Positions 23,705-32,734 of a stretch of 61,838 nucleotides of DNA are shown here, in pieces. Positions within the stretch are counted from its first letter, which is position 1. Every line of letters begins with the position of its first letter. Source of the DNA: Rhodopirellula sp. (GTDB lineage Bacteria; Planctomycetota; Planctomycetia; Pirellulales; Thermoguttaceae); assembly GCA_012728855.1 (NCBI GenBank), contig JAAYEH010000011.1:1-61838 (forward strand). Direction: 5' to 3'. The translations under genes were made by a program, and so were the position numbers. The notes under the pieces were generated by a model. That model was not told the origin of the DNA, searched no databases, and saw nothing but the letters and a program-made list of their open reading frames with translations.

Positions 23705-24745
23705 CTATAGCGTCCGACGTTTGAGGTATTCCGCGCGGGTGATTCCGGCGGCGCCGATGAAGCCGGCGTCGCCGCCGAGCGTGGCGAAGTCGATCACGGT
23801 ATTCTGCGAACAGACCGCGTAGGCGCGGCGGCCGACCTCCGCGCGAGTCTCATCGAGAAAACGCCGACCCAACTCGGAATCGTTACCTCCAAAGGTCATG
23901 GCGCCGCCGACCAGAATGCCGTTGGGATCGATCGTATGCATCAAGTTCACGATGCCGATCGCCAGGTAGCGGGCCGTTTCCAGAATGATCTCCAGGGAGA
24001 AGGGGTCGCCCATTTCGGCTTCTTCGGCGACCAGCTTGGGCGACAATTCGGCCCCGTGGGCGATGCGATCCGTGAGCGAGCTGCCGCGCCCCGTGTCGAG
24101 AGCTTCGCGAGTTCGCTTGGTAACGGCCGTGGCGCTGGCGTAGGCCTCGAAATGGCCGGGCTGGCCGCATCCGCAGACCCTGGCGGCGGGCGTGGAATCA
24201 ATGATCGTGTGGCCGAATTCGCCGCCGTGGCTATGCTCGCCGTCCAGAAGAAGCTCGCCGATGACGATCCCGCATCCGATGCCGGTGCCGAGCGTCAACA
24301 GGATCATGCTGTGGAAATCGCGGCCCGAGCCGATCCAAAACTCGCCGTAGGCGGCGGCCGTGGCGTCGTTGGCGAATGTGATCGGAAGGCCCGCCCTGTC
24401 CGCCACGCGGTCGCGGATGGGGAAATAGTCCCATCCCTTCAGGTTCGCCGGAACCATCAACCGTCCGCCCGGGATATCCATCGTGCCGGGCGAACCGAGG
24501 CCGACGCCGGCGATATCGGCGGGCCGCAGCCCGGCGTCGCCGATCGCTTTGTGAATCGCCGCGGCAATCCGCCGCGCGCCGGCTTCCGGCCCTTGTTCCA
24601 CCAGCGTCGCGGTTTGATGCCAAGAGATGATCCGGCCGATGTCGTCGACCACGCCGGCCTTGATATTCGTCCCTCCCAGGTCAACGCCCACGAAGAACGG
24701 CGGCCGGGCTTCGCTGCGGGGTAGAAATTGCTCTACTTCGGACAT
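23705..24745 (-). CDS. ROK-family glucokinase
   Basis: 346 residues from ATG 24745 (AGGAGG upstream). Phosphate-binding loop GVDLGGTNIKAGVVD at the front, GVGLGSPGTMD, catalytic Asp in FANDATAAAYGE, LTLGTGIGCGIVI, and the substrate-binding EFGHTIID. The ROK zinc motif is CGCGQPGHFEAYAS: the usual third Cys (GCxE) is His here, which should still bind zinc. It should phosphorylate glucose to glucose-6-phosphate. It lies 49 bp downstream of the phosphofructokinase gene on the same strand, giving a two-step upper glycolysis unit. Confidence 0.9.
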   Translation of the reverse strand: MSEVEQFLPRSEARPPFFVGVDLGGTNIKAGVVDDIGRIISWHQTATLVEQGPEAGARRIAAAIHKAIGDAGLRPADIAGVGLGSPGTMDIPGGRLMVPANLKGWDYFPIRDRVADRAGLPITFANDATAAAYGEFWIGSGRDFHSMILLTLGTGIGCGIVIGELLLDGEHSHGGEFGHTIIDSTPAARVCGCGQPGHFEAYASATAVTKRTREALDTGRGSSLTDRIAHGAELSPKLVAEEAEMGDPFSLEIILETARYLAIGIVNLMHTIDPNGILVGGAMTFGGNDSELGRRFLDETRAEVGRRAYAVCSQNTVIDFATLGGDAGFIGAAGITRAEYLKRRTL

Positions 24746-24794
24746 CGTATCGATCCTCCTATGGGCAACCGATGGCAAGCTGCGGCGGTTCGGA

Positions 24795-25994
24795 CTAGAC
24801 GGCGTATCCCTTCAACCGCACATACTCGGGCAGCGGACCAACCAACGGTTTGAGGTACTCGACACACGCCGGAGTGACAAAACGGCCGTCCGCGCTGATG
24901 TATTCGTCGGGCATCGGCTTCTCGCCCAGCGCTACCTCGGCCAACGGCGACGTGCCCAGCGACCAGCGATAGGGATCATTCGACTGACGGAGAATGCTGA
25001 CCATCACTCCGGAATGCCCGTCTAACGCCAGTTCCACCGCGCGACGCCCGCAGGCGTAGGCTTCTTCCACGTCGCTTTCACTGACCCGATCGGCGGCGGC
25101 CATCTGCAGCGACTCGCATACCTGGAACTCGCCTCGCCAGCCGAACGTATCCTTGATCATGCGATGGAGCATCAGAGCGGCGCTGGTACCCCCCATCGCG
25201 CCGAACTCGACGTTGGAGAATCTGTCGGCGGTCGTCGAGGCGCTGACGGGCGTCTTGTCGGCGTAGCAGATCCCTTCGCCGCAGACGACGCTGCACCAGC
25301 CGTAGCGCTCGTGGCACCCCTGCACCGAGGCAAGGAATCTCTCGCGATCGAATGGCCGCTCCGGCATGAGGATGATGTGGGGGGCGTCGTCTTCGGCCCT
25401 CTTGGCCAAGACACTCGCCGCCGGCAACCAACCGGCTGATCGGCCCACCGTCTGGAAAATCACGTACTGGTCGACATACTTCATGTCGCGCGCCAACATG
25501 CCGGCTTGTTTGACTGAGAGGGCGACATAGCGGGCGGCGCTGCCGAAGCCCGGTGTGTGGTCAGTGCCGAACAGGTCGTTGTCCACTGTCTTGGGGATTC
25601 CGATGCCGATCAGCTCGTAGCCTTTCTCGCGGCAGTAGCTCTCGACGCGGTGGATTGTGTCCATCGTGTCGTTGCCGCCGATCAGAAAGTAGTAACGGAT
25701 GTTGTGCTTCTTAAGCATTTCGAGGACCGGTTGAAAGTCGGTCTCTTGGAGTTTGTGCCGGCAACTTCCCAAGGCAGAACTCGGGCTGTAACGAAGGCCC
25801 TCGAGGACCGCTTTCTCCTCGCGACCGAGGTTGATCAGGTCGCCTCGCATGAAGCCTTCGATGCCATAACGCATCCCGTAGACGTTTTCGACGCCGTCGG
25901 CCTGAAGGCACTTGTCGATCACACCGGCCAGACTGGCGTTGATGACCGTGGTTGGGCCGCCGCTTTGGCCTATTACTGCATTTCCTTTGAGCAC
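24795..25994 (-). CDS. pfp: 6-phosphofructokinase, pyrophosphate-type signature
   Basis: 399 residues. Begins VIGQSGGPTTVINASLAGVI, with fructose-6-phosphate and phosphate-donor loops at FLIGGNDTMDT and GIPKTVDNDL. In this family ATP enzymes have Gly at the fourth position of GGDG and Gly in PGTIDND. PPi enzymes have Asp and Lys at those two sites, and here both are Asp (GGND) and Lys (PKTVDND). The substrate-contact segments TVGRSAGWLPA and MPERPF are present. Predicted to convert fructose-6-phosphate to the 1,6-bisphosphate with PPi, reversibly. Upstream lies an intergenic repeat pair, then the amidotransferase-like gene. Confidence 0.88.
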   Translation of the reverse strand: MLKGNAVIGQSGGPTTVINASLAGVIDKCLQADGVENVYGMRYGIEGFMRGDLINLGREEKAVLEGLRYSPSSALGSCRHKLQETDFQPVLEMLKKHNIRYYFLIGGNDTMDTIHRVESYCREKGYELIGIGIPKTVDNDLFGTDHTPGFGSAARYVALSVKQAGMLARDMKYVDQYVIFQTVGRSAGWLPAASVLAKRAEDDAPHIILMPERPFDRERFLASVQGCHERYGWCSVVCGEGICYADKTPVSASTTADRFSNVEFGAMGGTSAALMLHRMIKDTFGWRGEFQVCESLQMAAADRVSESDVEEAYACGRRAVELALDGHSGVMVSILRQSNDPYRWSLGTSPLAEVALGEKPMPDEYISADGRFVTPACVEYLKPLVGPLPEYVRLKGYAV

Positions 25995-26032
25995 GGATTG
26001 GTCTCCTTAGATCATGCGGTGTGTAGGAAGTA

Positions 26033-26117
26033 TGTCAGGCTCTCTAACCTGACTGGGTAACCGAGCCAGGATGGAGAGTCCGGCTGGTCGTTCGTGTCAG
26101 GCCGGAAAGCTTGACGT
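26033..26117. repeat. Paired REP-like intergenic repeat
   Basis: Two inverted, each imperfectly self-complementary units: GTCAGGCTCTCTAACCTGAC at 26035-26054 and GTCAGGCCGGAAAGCTTGAC near 26097-26116. Related pairs occur at 31565-31636 and 41309-41423, so this is a dispersed family. Confidence 0.6.
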
Positions 26118-26138
26118 ACACGATCTCCTGCGTGGTTC

Positions 26139-26891
26139 TCATACTGCGTCGAGCCGCCCGGTCCAGACCAACAGATTGCGAAAAAACCGGGCATACCAGT
26201 TGCCGACGTCGATGAAGCCACCCTCCACATCCTCGACGACGCGGCCGTCTCCCCAGTCGACCAGCCCGCCGACCCAGTGGGGAGCGACGTCCGTGGCCAA
26301 TGCCGCGGTCCGCCCTGAGCCGCACTCGCCGACAACCAGCAGCGGTTCCGTCGCGGCGGGCGTGAATTCGTATCGATCGCCCGCGCGGCGGACCTGGAAC
26401 CGGATCGCTTCCAGCAGGGTCGCTGCGCCGAGCTTGGGTCGGAAGGCATTGAAGCCACCGATCCCGGGAGGCGCATTCCAGGGGAGGCCATCCAGAATCG
26501 GATGCTCCGCAACTTTGTGGATCAGACACGGCTGGGCACAATTGCGGCGGTCGTCTTCCCCGGCCATGATCACCGGCAGCACATCGACCAACGGCGAGCG
26601 GTGATACTCGCCCAAGCGGCCGAAGAAGCTTTCCCAGCCCCCAAGCATTAACAATCCCGACCCGCCGTGGACGCACTCGGCCAGGTGCGCCAACTGTGCC
26701 TCGCGGAACCGGGCCGCAGGATAATCGCTCACCACGTAAAGGGCATAATGCATCAATTCAAAGGAATCGGCCGGCTTCAGCGGGCTAGCGACATGGTCGT
26801 AGGGCAGTCCGAAGTGGGCCATGATGCCCGCCAGGTAAATCGCGGCACCGTTGAAGTCGTCGTCGCCCAGATAGCAGATTCGCGGGAGCAT
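26139..26891 (-). CDS. Glutamine-amidotransferase/ThuA-like protein
   Basis: 250 residues from ATG 26891. Begins LPRICYLGDDDFNGAAIYLAGIMAHFG, followed by YALYVVSDYPAARF and GSGLLMLGGWESFFG, the layout of class-I amidotransferase-like folds used in planctomycetes for trehalose-utilisation-like proteins. The nucleophile Cys of true amidotransferases is replaced in the LMLGGWESF segment, so no glutaminase activity is expected. It lies 25 bp downstream of the PIG-L gene; a shared role in sugar metabolism is an inference from context. Confidence 0.65.
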   Translation of the reverse strand: MLPRICYLGDDDFNGAAIYLAGIMAHFGLPYDHVASPLKPADSFELMHYALYVVSDYPAARFREAQLAHLAECVHGGSGLLMLGGWESFFGRLGEYHRSPLVDVLPVIMAGEDDRRNCAQPCLIHKVAEHPILDGLPWNAPPGIGGFNAFRPKLGAATLLEAIRFQVRRAGDRYEFTPAATEPLLVVGECGSGRTAALATDVAPHWVGGLVDWGDGRVVEDVEGGFIDVGNWYARFFRNLLVWTGRLDAV

Positions 26892-26916
26892 GGCTTGGTC
26901 TTTGCTGCTTGGGCGT

Positions 26917-27738
26917 TCAGCGGAACAGGTCGGCATACTGTTTGGGCGCGTAGAAATTGAAGGCGACCTCGCGGAGGTATTCGATGGGACCGACGTCGCG
27001 TTGGACATCGACCAACAGACCGATCTGTTCCTGGCTGGCGTAGGCGAGGATCGCCTCAAGCTTCGTCTCGAGCATCGACTGCGGCCCCTCGATGCGGATC
27101 TGTGGCGGCGCGGGGAAGTCGCAATAGGTGGCGTAGTCGTAGACCGCCGGGATTTCTTCGATCGGCTCGCCCAACTCGGGCCAGATGCGCCCCTGCGCGT
27201 GAAAGAGGCTGATCATCATCTCCTCGTTGACGATGCGATGATCGGGGTGCAGGTCGGTGATGGTGGGGAGGAAAACCCGAGTCGGCCGGATCTTGCGAAG
27301 CATGTACGGAAAGGCGTTCTGCAGCCCGCTGCCTCCCTCGATCTCCGTCGGATCGCCCTTCGTCACGAGACGGCGACCCCGGTAGGGGTTTAGGTTGCAG
27401 TCGGGAAAGCCGAGAAAATGGAGCCGCTCCAGCGGCAACTTGAGGATCCCGAACGACTGCTCCGCCTCCTTTCGCCGCACTTCGGAGATGATGTAGCGCT
27501 GCGGCAGCCGGCAGTAGCCCATCGAGCCGTCGGTGGTGATCACCGCATGGACCTCAACCCCCTCGGCGATCGCCGCCTGGAAGAAAACGCCGATCCCGGC
27601 AACGATGTCGTCGTCGTGCGCCGAGAGAAAGAGCCAGCGCTCGCCCTGGGGATTCCAATTCGTGAAAACATCGCCGATTTGGGAGCTGGATATCATTTTC
27701 CCGTCGGCGCGACGGGAATAGGTCATGCCTTCAGCCAT
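26917..27738 (-). CDS. PIG-L family deacetylase
   Basis: 273 residues. Zinc and catalytic motif SAHDDDIVAGIG (the AHPDD motif with D for P), ITTDGSMG, then RRKEAEQSFGI, FLGFPDCNL and LHPDHRIVNEEMM with the second zinc-site His pair. The family removes N-acetyl groups from sugars such as GlcNAc-inositol and bacillithiol or mycothiol precursors. No signal peptide, so cytoplasmic. First gene of the leftward sugar-metabolism group. Confidence 0.88.
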   Translation of the reverse strand: MAEGMTYSRRADGKMISSSQIGDVFTNWNPQGERWLFLSAHDDDIVAGIGVFFQAAIAEGVEVHAVITTDGSMGYCRLPQRYIISEVRRKEAEQSFGILKLPLERLHFLGFPDCNLNPYRGRRLVTKGDPTEIEGGSGLQNAFPYMLRKIRPTRVFLPTITDLHPDHRIVNEEMMISLFHAQGRIWPELGEPIEEIPAVYDYATYCDFPAPPQIRIEGPQSMLETKLEAILAYASQEQIGLLVDVQRDVGPIEYLREVAFNFYAPKQYADLFR

Positions 27739-28229
27739 GGTGCGGTCTCGTCCTCCAATGAACCCAAGAAGAATTCGTTATTGTAGCCCACGCGCCGCCT
27801 TGTTGAAAGGCCCGAACGGCGGCGTTACTGTTCGCCCCGCGGCGGTACAGAATGCCGGCGAATGATCGCCGCGAGTATGCCGAGGCCGGCATCCTTTGAA
27901 TACTGGCAAGTCGAGCCGAAGAATCCGCGAATCATCGTTCTTGTCTTGCACGGCGCCGCTTATCGGCGGCACGGCGTTTATGGTTCCGGCGGGACGACAT
28001 GGCCCGTCGCCCCTGCCACATTCATCGTGCAGATTGACGAGAGCTTCACGTTGCCGCAAGAGGCTTCGGAATGAAATCAGCGATGCGCGTCTTGCCACAC
28101 CTTCCGTAGAGATCGCCGGCTACGGGATCGGTTTGTTGCCGCCGATCGATCGGTTAGAATAAACATCGATCGTCTCGCGGCCGAGACGATCAATGGACGA
28201 TATTGGACGTACTATGGCGGAGCGGATTG
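27739..28229. other. Intergenic region between divergent genes
   Basis: About 490 bp between divergently read PIG-L and APH-like genes. Short frames inside lack start signals. It must hold both promoters; no clear -35/-10 pair or conserved RNA was identified. Confidence 0.4.
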
Positions 28230-29246
28230 ATGGCTGTCCAGTGGGATTTATCGGCGATCCTCGCCGAATACCCGACGGAATACCGGCCCTACCGCGTGGA
28301 AGATCTTGGGTGTGCGGGCGGATTCAGCGGGGCTCGCTTTTGGCGGCTGCACACGGCCGCCGGACGATTGTGTCTGCGCCAATGGCCAGCAGAGCATCCC
28401 GCACTCGATCAGCTCCAGTTCATCCAGGCCGCCTTATGGCATGTGACCTTGGAGGGTTTCGACCGCGTGCCGCTGCCGCGGGAGACGCGAGGCCAAGCGG
28501 GGTTCGTTCGCCACGGCGGCCGCTTCTGGGAAGTGTCGCCGTGGTTGCCGGGAAAGGCCGATTTCCGAGAGAATCCCTCGGTCGAGCGGCTCCGGGCGGC
28601 GATGACGGTCTTGGCCGAGTTTCACAGAGCAGCGGAGAGTTTTCCAATCCCGGATCCGCAACCCGCCGTTTCGCCGGGAATTCGCCGCCGCCTCGAACAA
28701 CTCCAAGGATGGGTGGCCGGGGATCTGGCGGCTCTCATGCAATCGGTCCATCATGCGCTGTGGCCCGAACTGGAGCCTCGCGTCGGCCGGATTCTGCAAC
28801 TCGCCCCCCGCACAACGGGCGATGTGCTGTGTTTATTGTCGCGAGCGTCGCGCGTCATCGTGCCACTGCAAGTCGCGATCGGCGACATTTGGCACGACCA
28901 TGTCCTTTACGTCGGCGATCGGGTTTCCGGCCTGGTCGATTTTGGTTCGATGCGGATCGACAGCGTGGCGACCGATATCGCCAGATTATTGGGCAGTGTG
29001 GCCGGCGATAACGCCTTCCTTCGCAGAGAGGGTCTTGATGCCTATCAGGCGACGCGCCCACTGTCCGTCGTCGAGCAAACACTCATCGATGCCTTCGACC
29101 GAAGCACCGTCCTCATGTCTGGGCTGAACTGGATCGACTGGATTTATCGCCAGCGACGGGTTTTCGAGTCGAAGCAAGCAGTTCCAGGCCGGCTGGATGA
29201 CATCGTGCGACGGCTGGAGTATCTGGCTATGGAAAAGCCCTCGTAG
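28230..29246 (+). CDS. APH/homoserine-kinase-fold phosphotransferase
   Basis: 338 residues from ATG 28230 (GGAG upstream). The N-lobe has GGFSGARFWRL. The C-lobe carries GDIWHDHVLY (catalytic loop HGDxxxxN-like, with D and H) and VSGLVDFGSM (metal-binding DF). It differs from antibiotic kinases and may act on a small metabolite or sugar. No neighbour points to a substrate. Confidence 0.75.
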   Translation: MAVQWDLSAILAEYPTEYRPYRVEDLGCAGGFSGARFWRLHTAAGRLCLRQWPAEHPALDQLQFIQAALWHVTLEGFDRVPLPRETRGQAGFVRHGGRFWEVSPWLPGKADFRENPSVERLRAAMTVLAEFHRAAESFPIPDPQPAVSPGIRRRLEQLQGWVAGDLAALMQSVHHALWPELEPRVGRILQLAPRTTGDVLCLLSRASRVIVPLQVAIGDIWHDHVLYVGDRVSGLVDFGSMRIDSVATDIARLLGSVAGDNAFLRREGLDAYQATRPLSVVEQTLIDAFDRSTVLMSGLNWIDWIYRQRRVFESKQAVPGRLDDIVRRLEYLAMEKPS

Positions 29247-29513
29247 GTGGGTGTAGTTTTTTCCATGCGAGGGCTGAACTTGGCAAGGATGACATGTCTG
29301 CAACGAAGACGCGGTCTTCCTCGGAATTCATGGTGGAATAAACTCAGCCTGAAGGGTGGTGTCTCGACGTAACCGATTAACATCGCGGCGCATCGAAAAC
29401 ATGACCCGTATACGGTCCGGATCGCAAGGACGAGCACTGTGCCGTCGGCAGCATGGACAGCAAAGCGTTGATGTGCTAAGCAGGACGGAACCTCTCGCGA
29501 AAGGATGATACAC

Positions 29514-31532
29514 ATGCGACAGCCAATAGCAAGAGCCCTTTTCATCGCAGTTCTCGCGATTGCCTGCCTGGCATTTGCCTCGGTAGGCGCCGCCCAGTTA
29601 CGCAACCCGTTCGGACAAATCGGCGGCGCCGGAGAGAAGGAAGAACCGCCGGTTGCGGTGGCCGCCCAGTTTTCTTCCGCAACGGCTCACTTGCCAGCCC
29701 GGCTTTTCATTTCGGCGACGATGAAGCCGACGTGGCACATTTATTCGATCACCCAGCCAGCCGGCGGACCGGTTGCAAGCAAGATTGTCCTGGCCCCATC
29801 CGATCAGTATCGCCAGCGGGGCGATTTCCAGGCCAGTCCACCGCCGAAGAAGAAGAAGGAAGAAGCGTTCGGCGGACTGGTCATCGAAACGCACGACGGC
29901 AAGGTTGTCTGGTACGCTCCGATTGAATTCGCTCCCGGCATCGACCCGGCGAAGGTGAGAATCGAGGGCTCGATCAGCGTCCAACCCTGCGATCCGAGCA
30001 GTTGTCTGCCGCCGCAAAAACTGCCGTTTACGGCAACGCTTGGGCCCGCGGTTTTGCTGCCCGAAGAAAAACAACCGAAAGCCGCCGATGCATCATCCGC
30101 CGCGCAGGGCGATTCCGGCGCCCCAAACTCGCCCGCGTTCGACCCGGAAGCGATGGTGGTCGACGAACAAGCGGAGTTGCAACAGACGGCGCTGCCGCTG
30201 GTGTTGCTGCTGGGTTTCGTGGGCGGGTTGATCCTGAACCTGATGCCTTGTGTCCTGCCGGTGATCGGGCTGAAGGTTCTCTCCTTCATCGAGCAGGCCG
30301 GACATAGCCGCAAGCAGGCTTTCCTGCTGAATATCTGGTACTCTGCCGGTTTGATTTCGGTATTCTTCGTGCTGGCTACGCTGGCCGCGTTTCTGGGGTT
30401 TGGCTGGGGGCAGTTGTTCAGCATCAAGGAGTTCAACATCGCCTTGGCGGCGGTTGTTTTTGCGATGGGGCTGAGTTTTTTGGGAGTCTGGGAGATCCCG
30501 ATTCCCGGTTTTGTAGGAACCGGCCGCAGCAACGAGTTGGCACAGCGCGAGGGCGCGGGCGGCGCCTTCGCCAAGGGGGTCTTAACGACGATCCTGGCCA
30601 CACCCTGCAGTGCTCCGTTCTTGGGAAGCGCCCTTGCCTGGGCTATCTATCAGCCGCCTGCCATCATCTACAGCGTCTTTGCGGCAATCGGGCTGGGTAT
30701 GGCCAGCCCCTATCTGCTCATTGGAACCTTTCCCGAACTGATGCGTTTCCTCCCCAAACCGGGCGCCTGGATGGAGACCTTCAAGCAAATCATGGGGTTT
30801 GTGTTGATGGGCACGGTCGTCTTCCTGCTGACGTTTATCTCCTGGGAGTACGTTGTGCCAACGGTCGCCCTGTTGTTCGGAATCTGGTTTGCCTGCTGGT
30901 GGATCGGGCGGACCCCGTTTACGGTCGATTCCGCCACACGTGTCCGCGCCTGGCTCTCGGCCGCGGCGATCACGGGCGTTGCCTGGCTCGTGTCGTTTGG
31001 CTGGTTGGCCGGGATAATGGAAGGCCGTTTTGAAGATCGCATCGACCGGCGTATCGCCGAGCGTCTTGCTGAAACGGGGGCGTCCGGCGTTGCGATGGGC
31101 CCGACGAGGCAGACGACTCACACGGATGACTTGCCCTGGCAGGCATTTACCCGGGCCAATTTCGAGCAGTTGGTTGACGCGGGAAAGACCGTCTTGATCG
31201 ACTTCACCGCCGACTGGTGCCTGACCTGCAAGACGCTGGAGACAGCCTACCTGAACACCGCCGAGGTTCGCCAATTGGTCAACGCCCACGACGTGGCGAC
31301 GCTCAAGGCCGACTGGACCAACGCCGATCCGGAGGTCACCGAGATGCTGCGACTGCTGGGGAGCAAGCAAGTGCCGGTAATCGCCGTATTTCCGGCTCGC
31401 AATCCGAACAATCCGATCGCGCTGATCGACGGCTACACCCAGCAGTCGATCCTGGAAGCCTTGCAGAAGGCCGGCCCTTCCCTCCCTGAGCGAAAGCAAT
31501 CTGGTTCTGCGGGTACGGCATATCTTCGATAG
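29514..31532 (+). CDS. dsbD: DsbD-like thiol:disulfide interchange protein
   Basis: 672 residues from ATG 29514 (AAAGGA upstream). Signal peptide ~1-28. A periplasmic DsbD-alpha-like domain spans ~40-185, including QPCDPSSCLPP, with a redox-type Cys pair. Eight or so membrane helices at ~215-500 carry LNLMPCVLPVIGLK and ATPCSAPFLGSA, the paired-Cys helices that move electrons across the membrane. A C-terminal thioredoxin domain at ~545-660 has DFTADWCLTCKTLE. It should bring cytoplasmic reducing power to extracytoplasmic thiols such as cytochrome c maturation or DsbC-like partners. Complete in all three modules. Confidence 0.92.
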   Translation: MRQPIARALFIAVLAIACLAFASVGAAQLRNPFGQIGGAGEKEEPPVAVAAQFSSATAHLPARLFISATMKPTWHIYSITQPAGGPVASKIVLAPSDQYRQRGDFQASPPPKKKKEEAFGGLVIETHDGKVVWYAPIEFAPGIDPAKVRIEGSISVQPCDPSSCLPPQKLPFTATLGPAVLLPEEKQPKAADASSAAQGDSGAPNSPAFDPEAMVVDEQAELQQTALPLVLLLGFVGGLILNLMPCVLPVIGLKVLSFIEQAGHSRKQAFLLNIWYSAGLISVFFVLATLAAFLGFGWGQLFSIKEFNIALAAVVFAMGLSFLGVWEIPIPGFVGTGRSNELAQREGAGGAFAKGVLTTILATPCSAPFLGSALAWAIYQPPAIIYSVFAAIGLGMASPYLLIGTFPELMRFLPKPGAWMETFKQIMGFVLMGTVVFLLTFISWEYVVPTVALLFGIWFACWWIGRTPFTVDSATRVRAWLSAAAITGVAWLVSFGWLAGIMEGRFEDRIDRRIAERLAETGASGVAMGPTRQTTHTDDLPWQAFTRANFEQLVDAGKTVLIDFTADWCLTCKTLETAYLNTAEVRQLVNAHDVATLKADWTNADPEVTEMLRLLGSKQVPVIAVFPARNPNNPIALIDGYTQQSILEALQKAGPSLPERKQSGSAGTAYLR

Positions 31533-31564
31533 CCCGGCAGTCATGAAGCTCATGACGGTCGATG

Positions 31565-31636
31565 TACTTCAGGCTTTTCAGCCGGACTCTGCGTTACGAT
31601 CAAGCTAGAGAGAAGATCAGGCTCGAACGCCTGACG
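31565..31636. repeat. Paired REP-like intergenic repeat
   Basis: Imperfect palindromes TTCAGGCTTTTCAGCCGGAC (near 31568-31587) and ATCAGGCTCGAACGCCTGAC (near 31616-31635), related to the units at 26033 and 41309. Confidence 0.55.
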
Positions 31637-31708
31637 CGCTGATTGGCATTTTTCTTGGGGCATGCACCGGAAAAGCGGTTGTCGAAATTGCACAATCTGT
31701 TTAAGATT

Positions 31709-32734
31709 ATGCATATGAGAGAGGAAACCGAAGCCGAGCTTCCCGTTCTGTTGATTTACGGAATCGATCCGTTATGGACGCCGTCGGAGCGGGCGGAAGT
31801 CGACCGCGAAAGCCGGCGATTGGGATTCGCCATGCGCCGGCAAGGCCATTCGGTTTCGTTGCTGCCGGTGATGGATGAAGATCTTCGCGGTGTCCTCTCG
31901 CCCTACAAGCCTCGGGATGTTCTCGTCTTCAACTGCTGCGAGGGGCTTCCGGGGATCAATCGCAGCGATGCCCTGGTGGCCGAAACGCTTGAAGAACTCG
32001 ATTTCACCTATACCGGCGCATCCGCCGAAACCCTGCAATTGAGCTATGACAAACCGCGGGTCAAGGAGATTCTCCAGTCGCACGGCGTTCCTACTCCCCG
32101 GTGGAGCCTGCACAAGTCGGCCAACGTGCGCGGATGGGATCTCTTTCCGGCCATCGTAAAACCGGCTTGGGAGCATTGCAGTGTGGGGGTCGATGCCGGC
32201 GCCGTGGTATCCGATCTTGGCGAGTTGAAGCAACGGGTGGCCTACGTGGTTGACACGTTTGAGCAGCCCGCGCTGGTGGAAGACTTCATCGACGGTCCCG
32301 AGTTTCATGTTCCGATCTGGGGGAACCAGGACGTGGAGGTTCTGCCCGTGGTGGAAAGGGACTTCACCGCGCTGGACGACATGCATGAGCGTCTGTGTTC
32401 CTATGACGCGAAGTTTGTGCCCGAATCCGAAGCCTATCAGAAGATTCGAACCTGGGTTCCTGCACGCCTGTCGGAGGAGGAAGGTCAACGACTTCAAACG
32501 GCGGCGAAAGGGGCCTACGAGGCGCTGGGCTGTCGAGATTATGGCCGCATTGATATCCGTCTGAGAGACGGAATTTTTTACGTCATCGACGTCAATCCGA
32601 ATGCGGATATCAGTGCCGACGCGAGCCTCGCACTGGCGGCGGGGAAAGCCGGATACTGCTACGGCGCGATGGGCAGCCGCGTGGTAAAACTCGCCTCCGA
32701 GCGTCACCCTCAGAATCTTGCCCCCCACCAGTAG
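31709..32734 (+). CDS. ATP-grasp ligase of the D-Ala-D-Ala ligase type
   Basis: 341 residues from ATG 31709; the alternative ATG 31715 is as likely. FNCCEGLPG is the N-domain loop, then YTGASAETLQLSYDKPRVKEIL, PAIVKPAWEHCSVGVD (ATP-grasp glycine/lysine loop), ALVEDFIDGPEFHVPIWG, and DVNPNADISAD with the metal ligands. Of the family, it is smaller and divergent from cell-wall Ddl, so an amide ligation on another carboxylate is possible. It overlaps by 25 bp the end of the converging C39-like peptidase gene. Confidence 0.82.
   Translation: MHMREETEAELPVLLIYGIDPLWTPSERAEVDRESRRLGFAMRRQGHSVSLLPVMDEDLRGVLSPYKPRDVLVFNCCEGLPGINRSDALVAETLEELDFTYTGASAETLQLSYDKPRVKEILQSHGVPTPRWSLHKSANVRGWDLFPAIVKPAWEHCSVGVDAGAVVSDLGELKQRVAYVVDTFEQPALVEDFIDGPEFHVPIWGNQDVEVLPVVERDFTALDDMHERLCSYDAKFVPESEAYQKIRTWVPARLSEEEGQRLQTAAKGAYEALGCRDYGRIDIRLRDGIFYVIDVNPNADISADASLALAAGKAGYCYGAMGSRVVKLASERHPQNLAPHQ

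Noticed and set aside
24795..25994. Standard ATP-type PfkA
   Set aside because: Both donor-site signature positions are of the PPi type (Asp and Lys).
29251..29275. Terminator after the APH-like gene
   Set aside because: AGCCCTCG/CGAGGGCT arms lie 20 or more bases apart with the T-run inside the loop.
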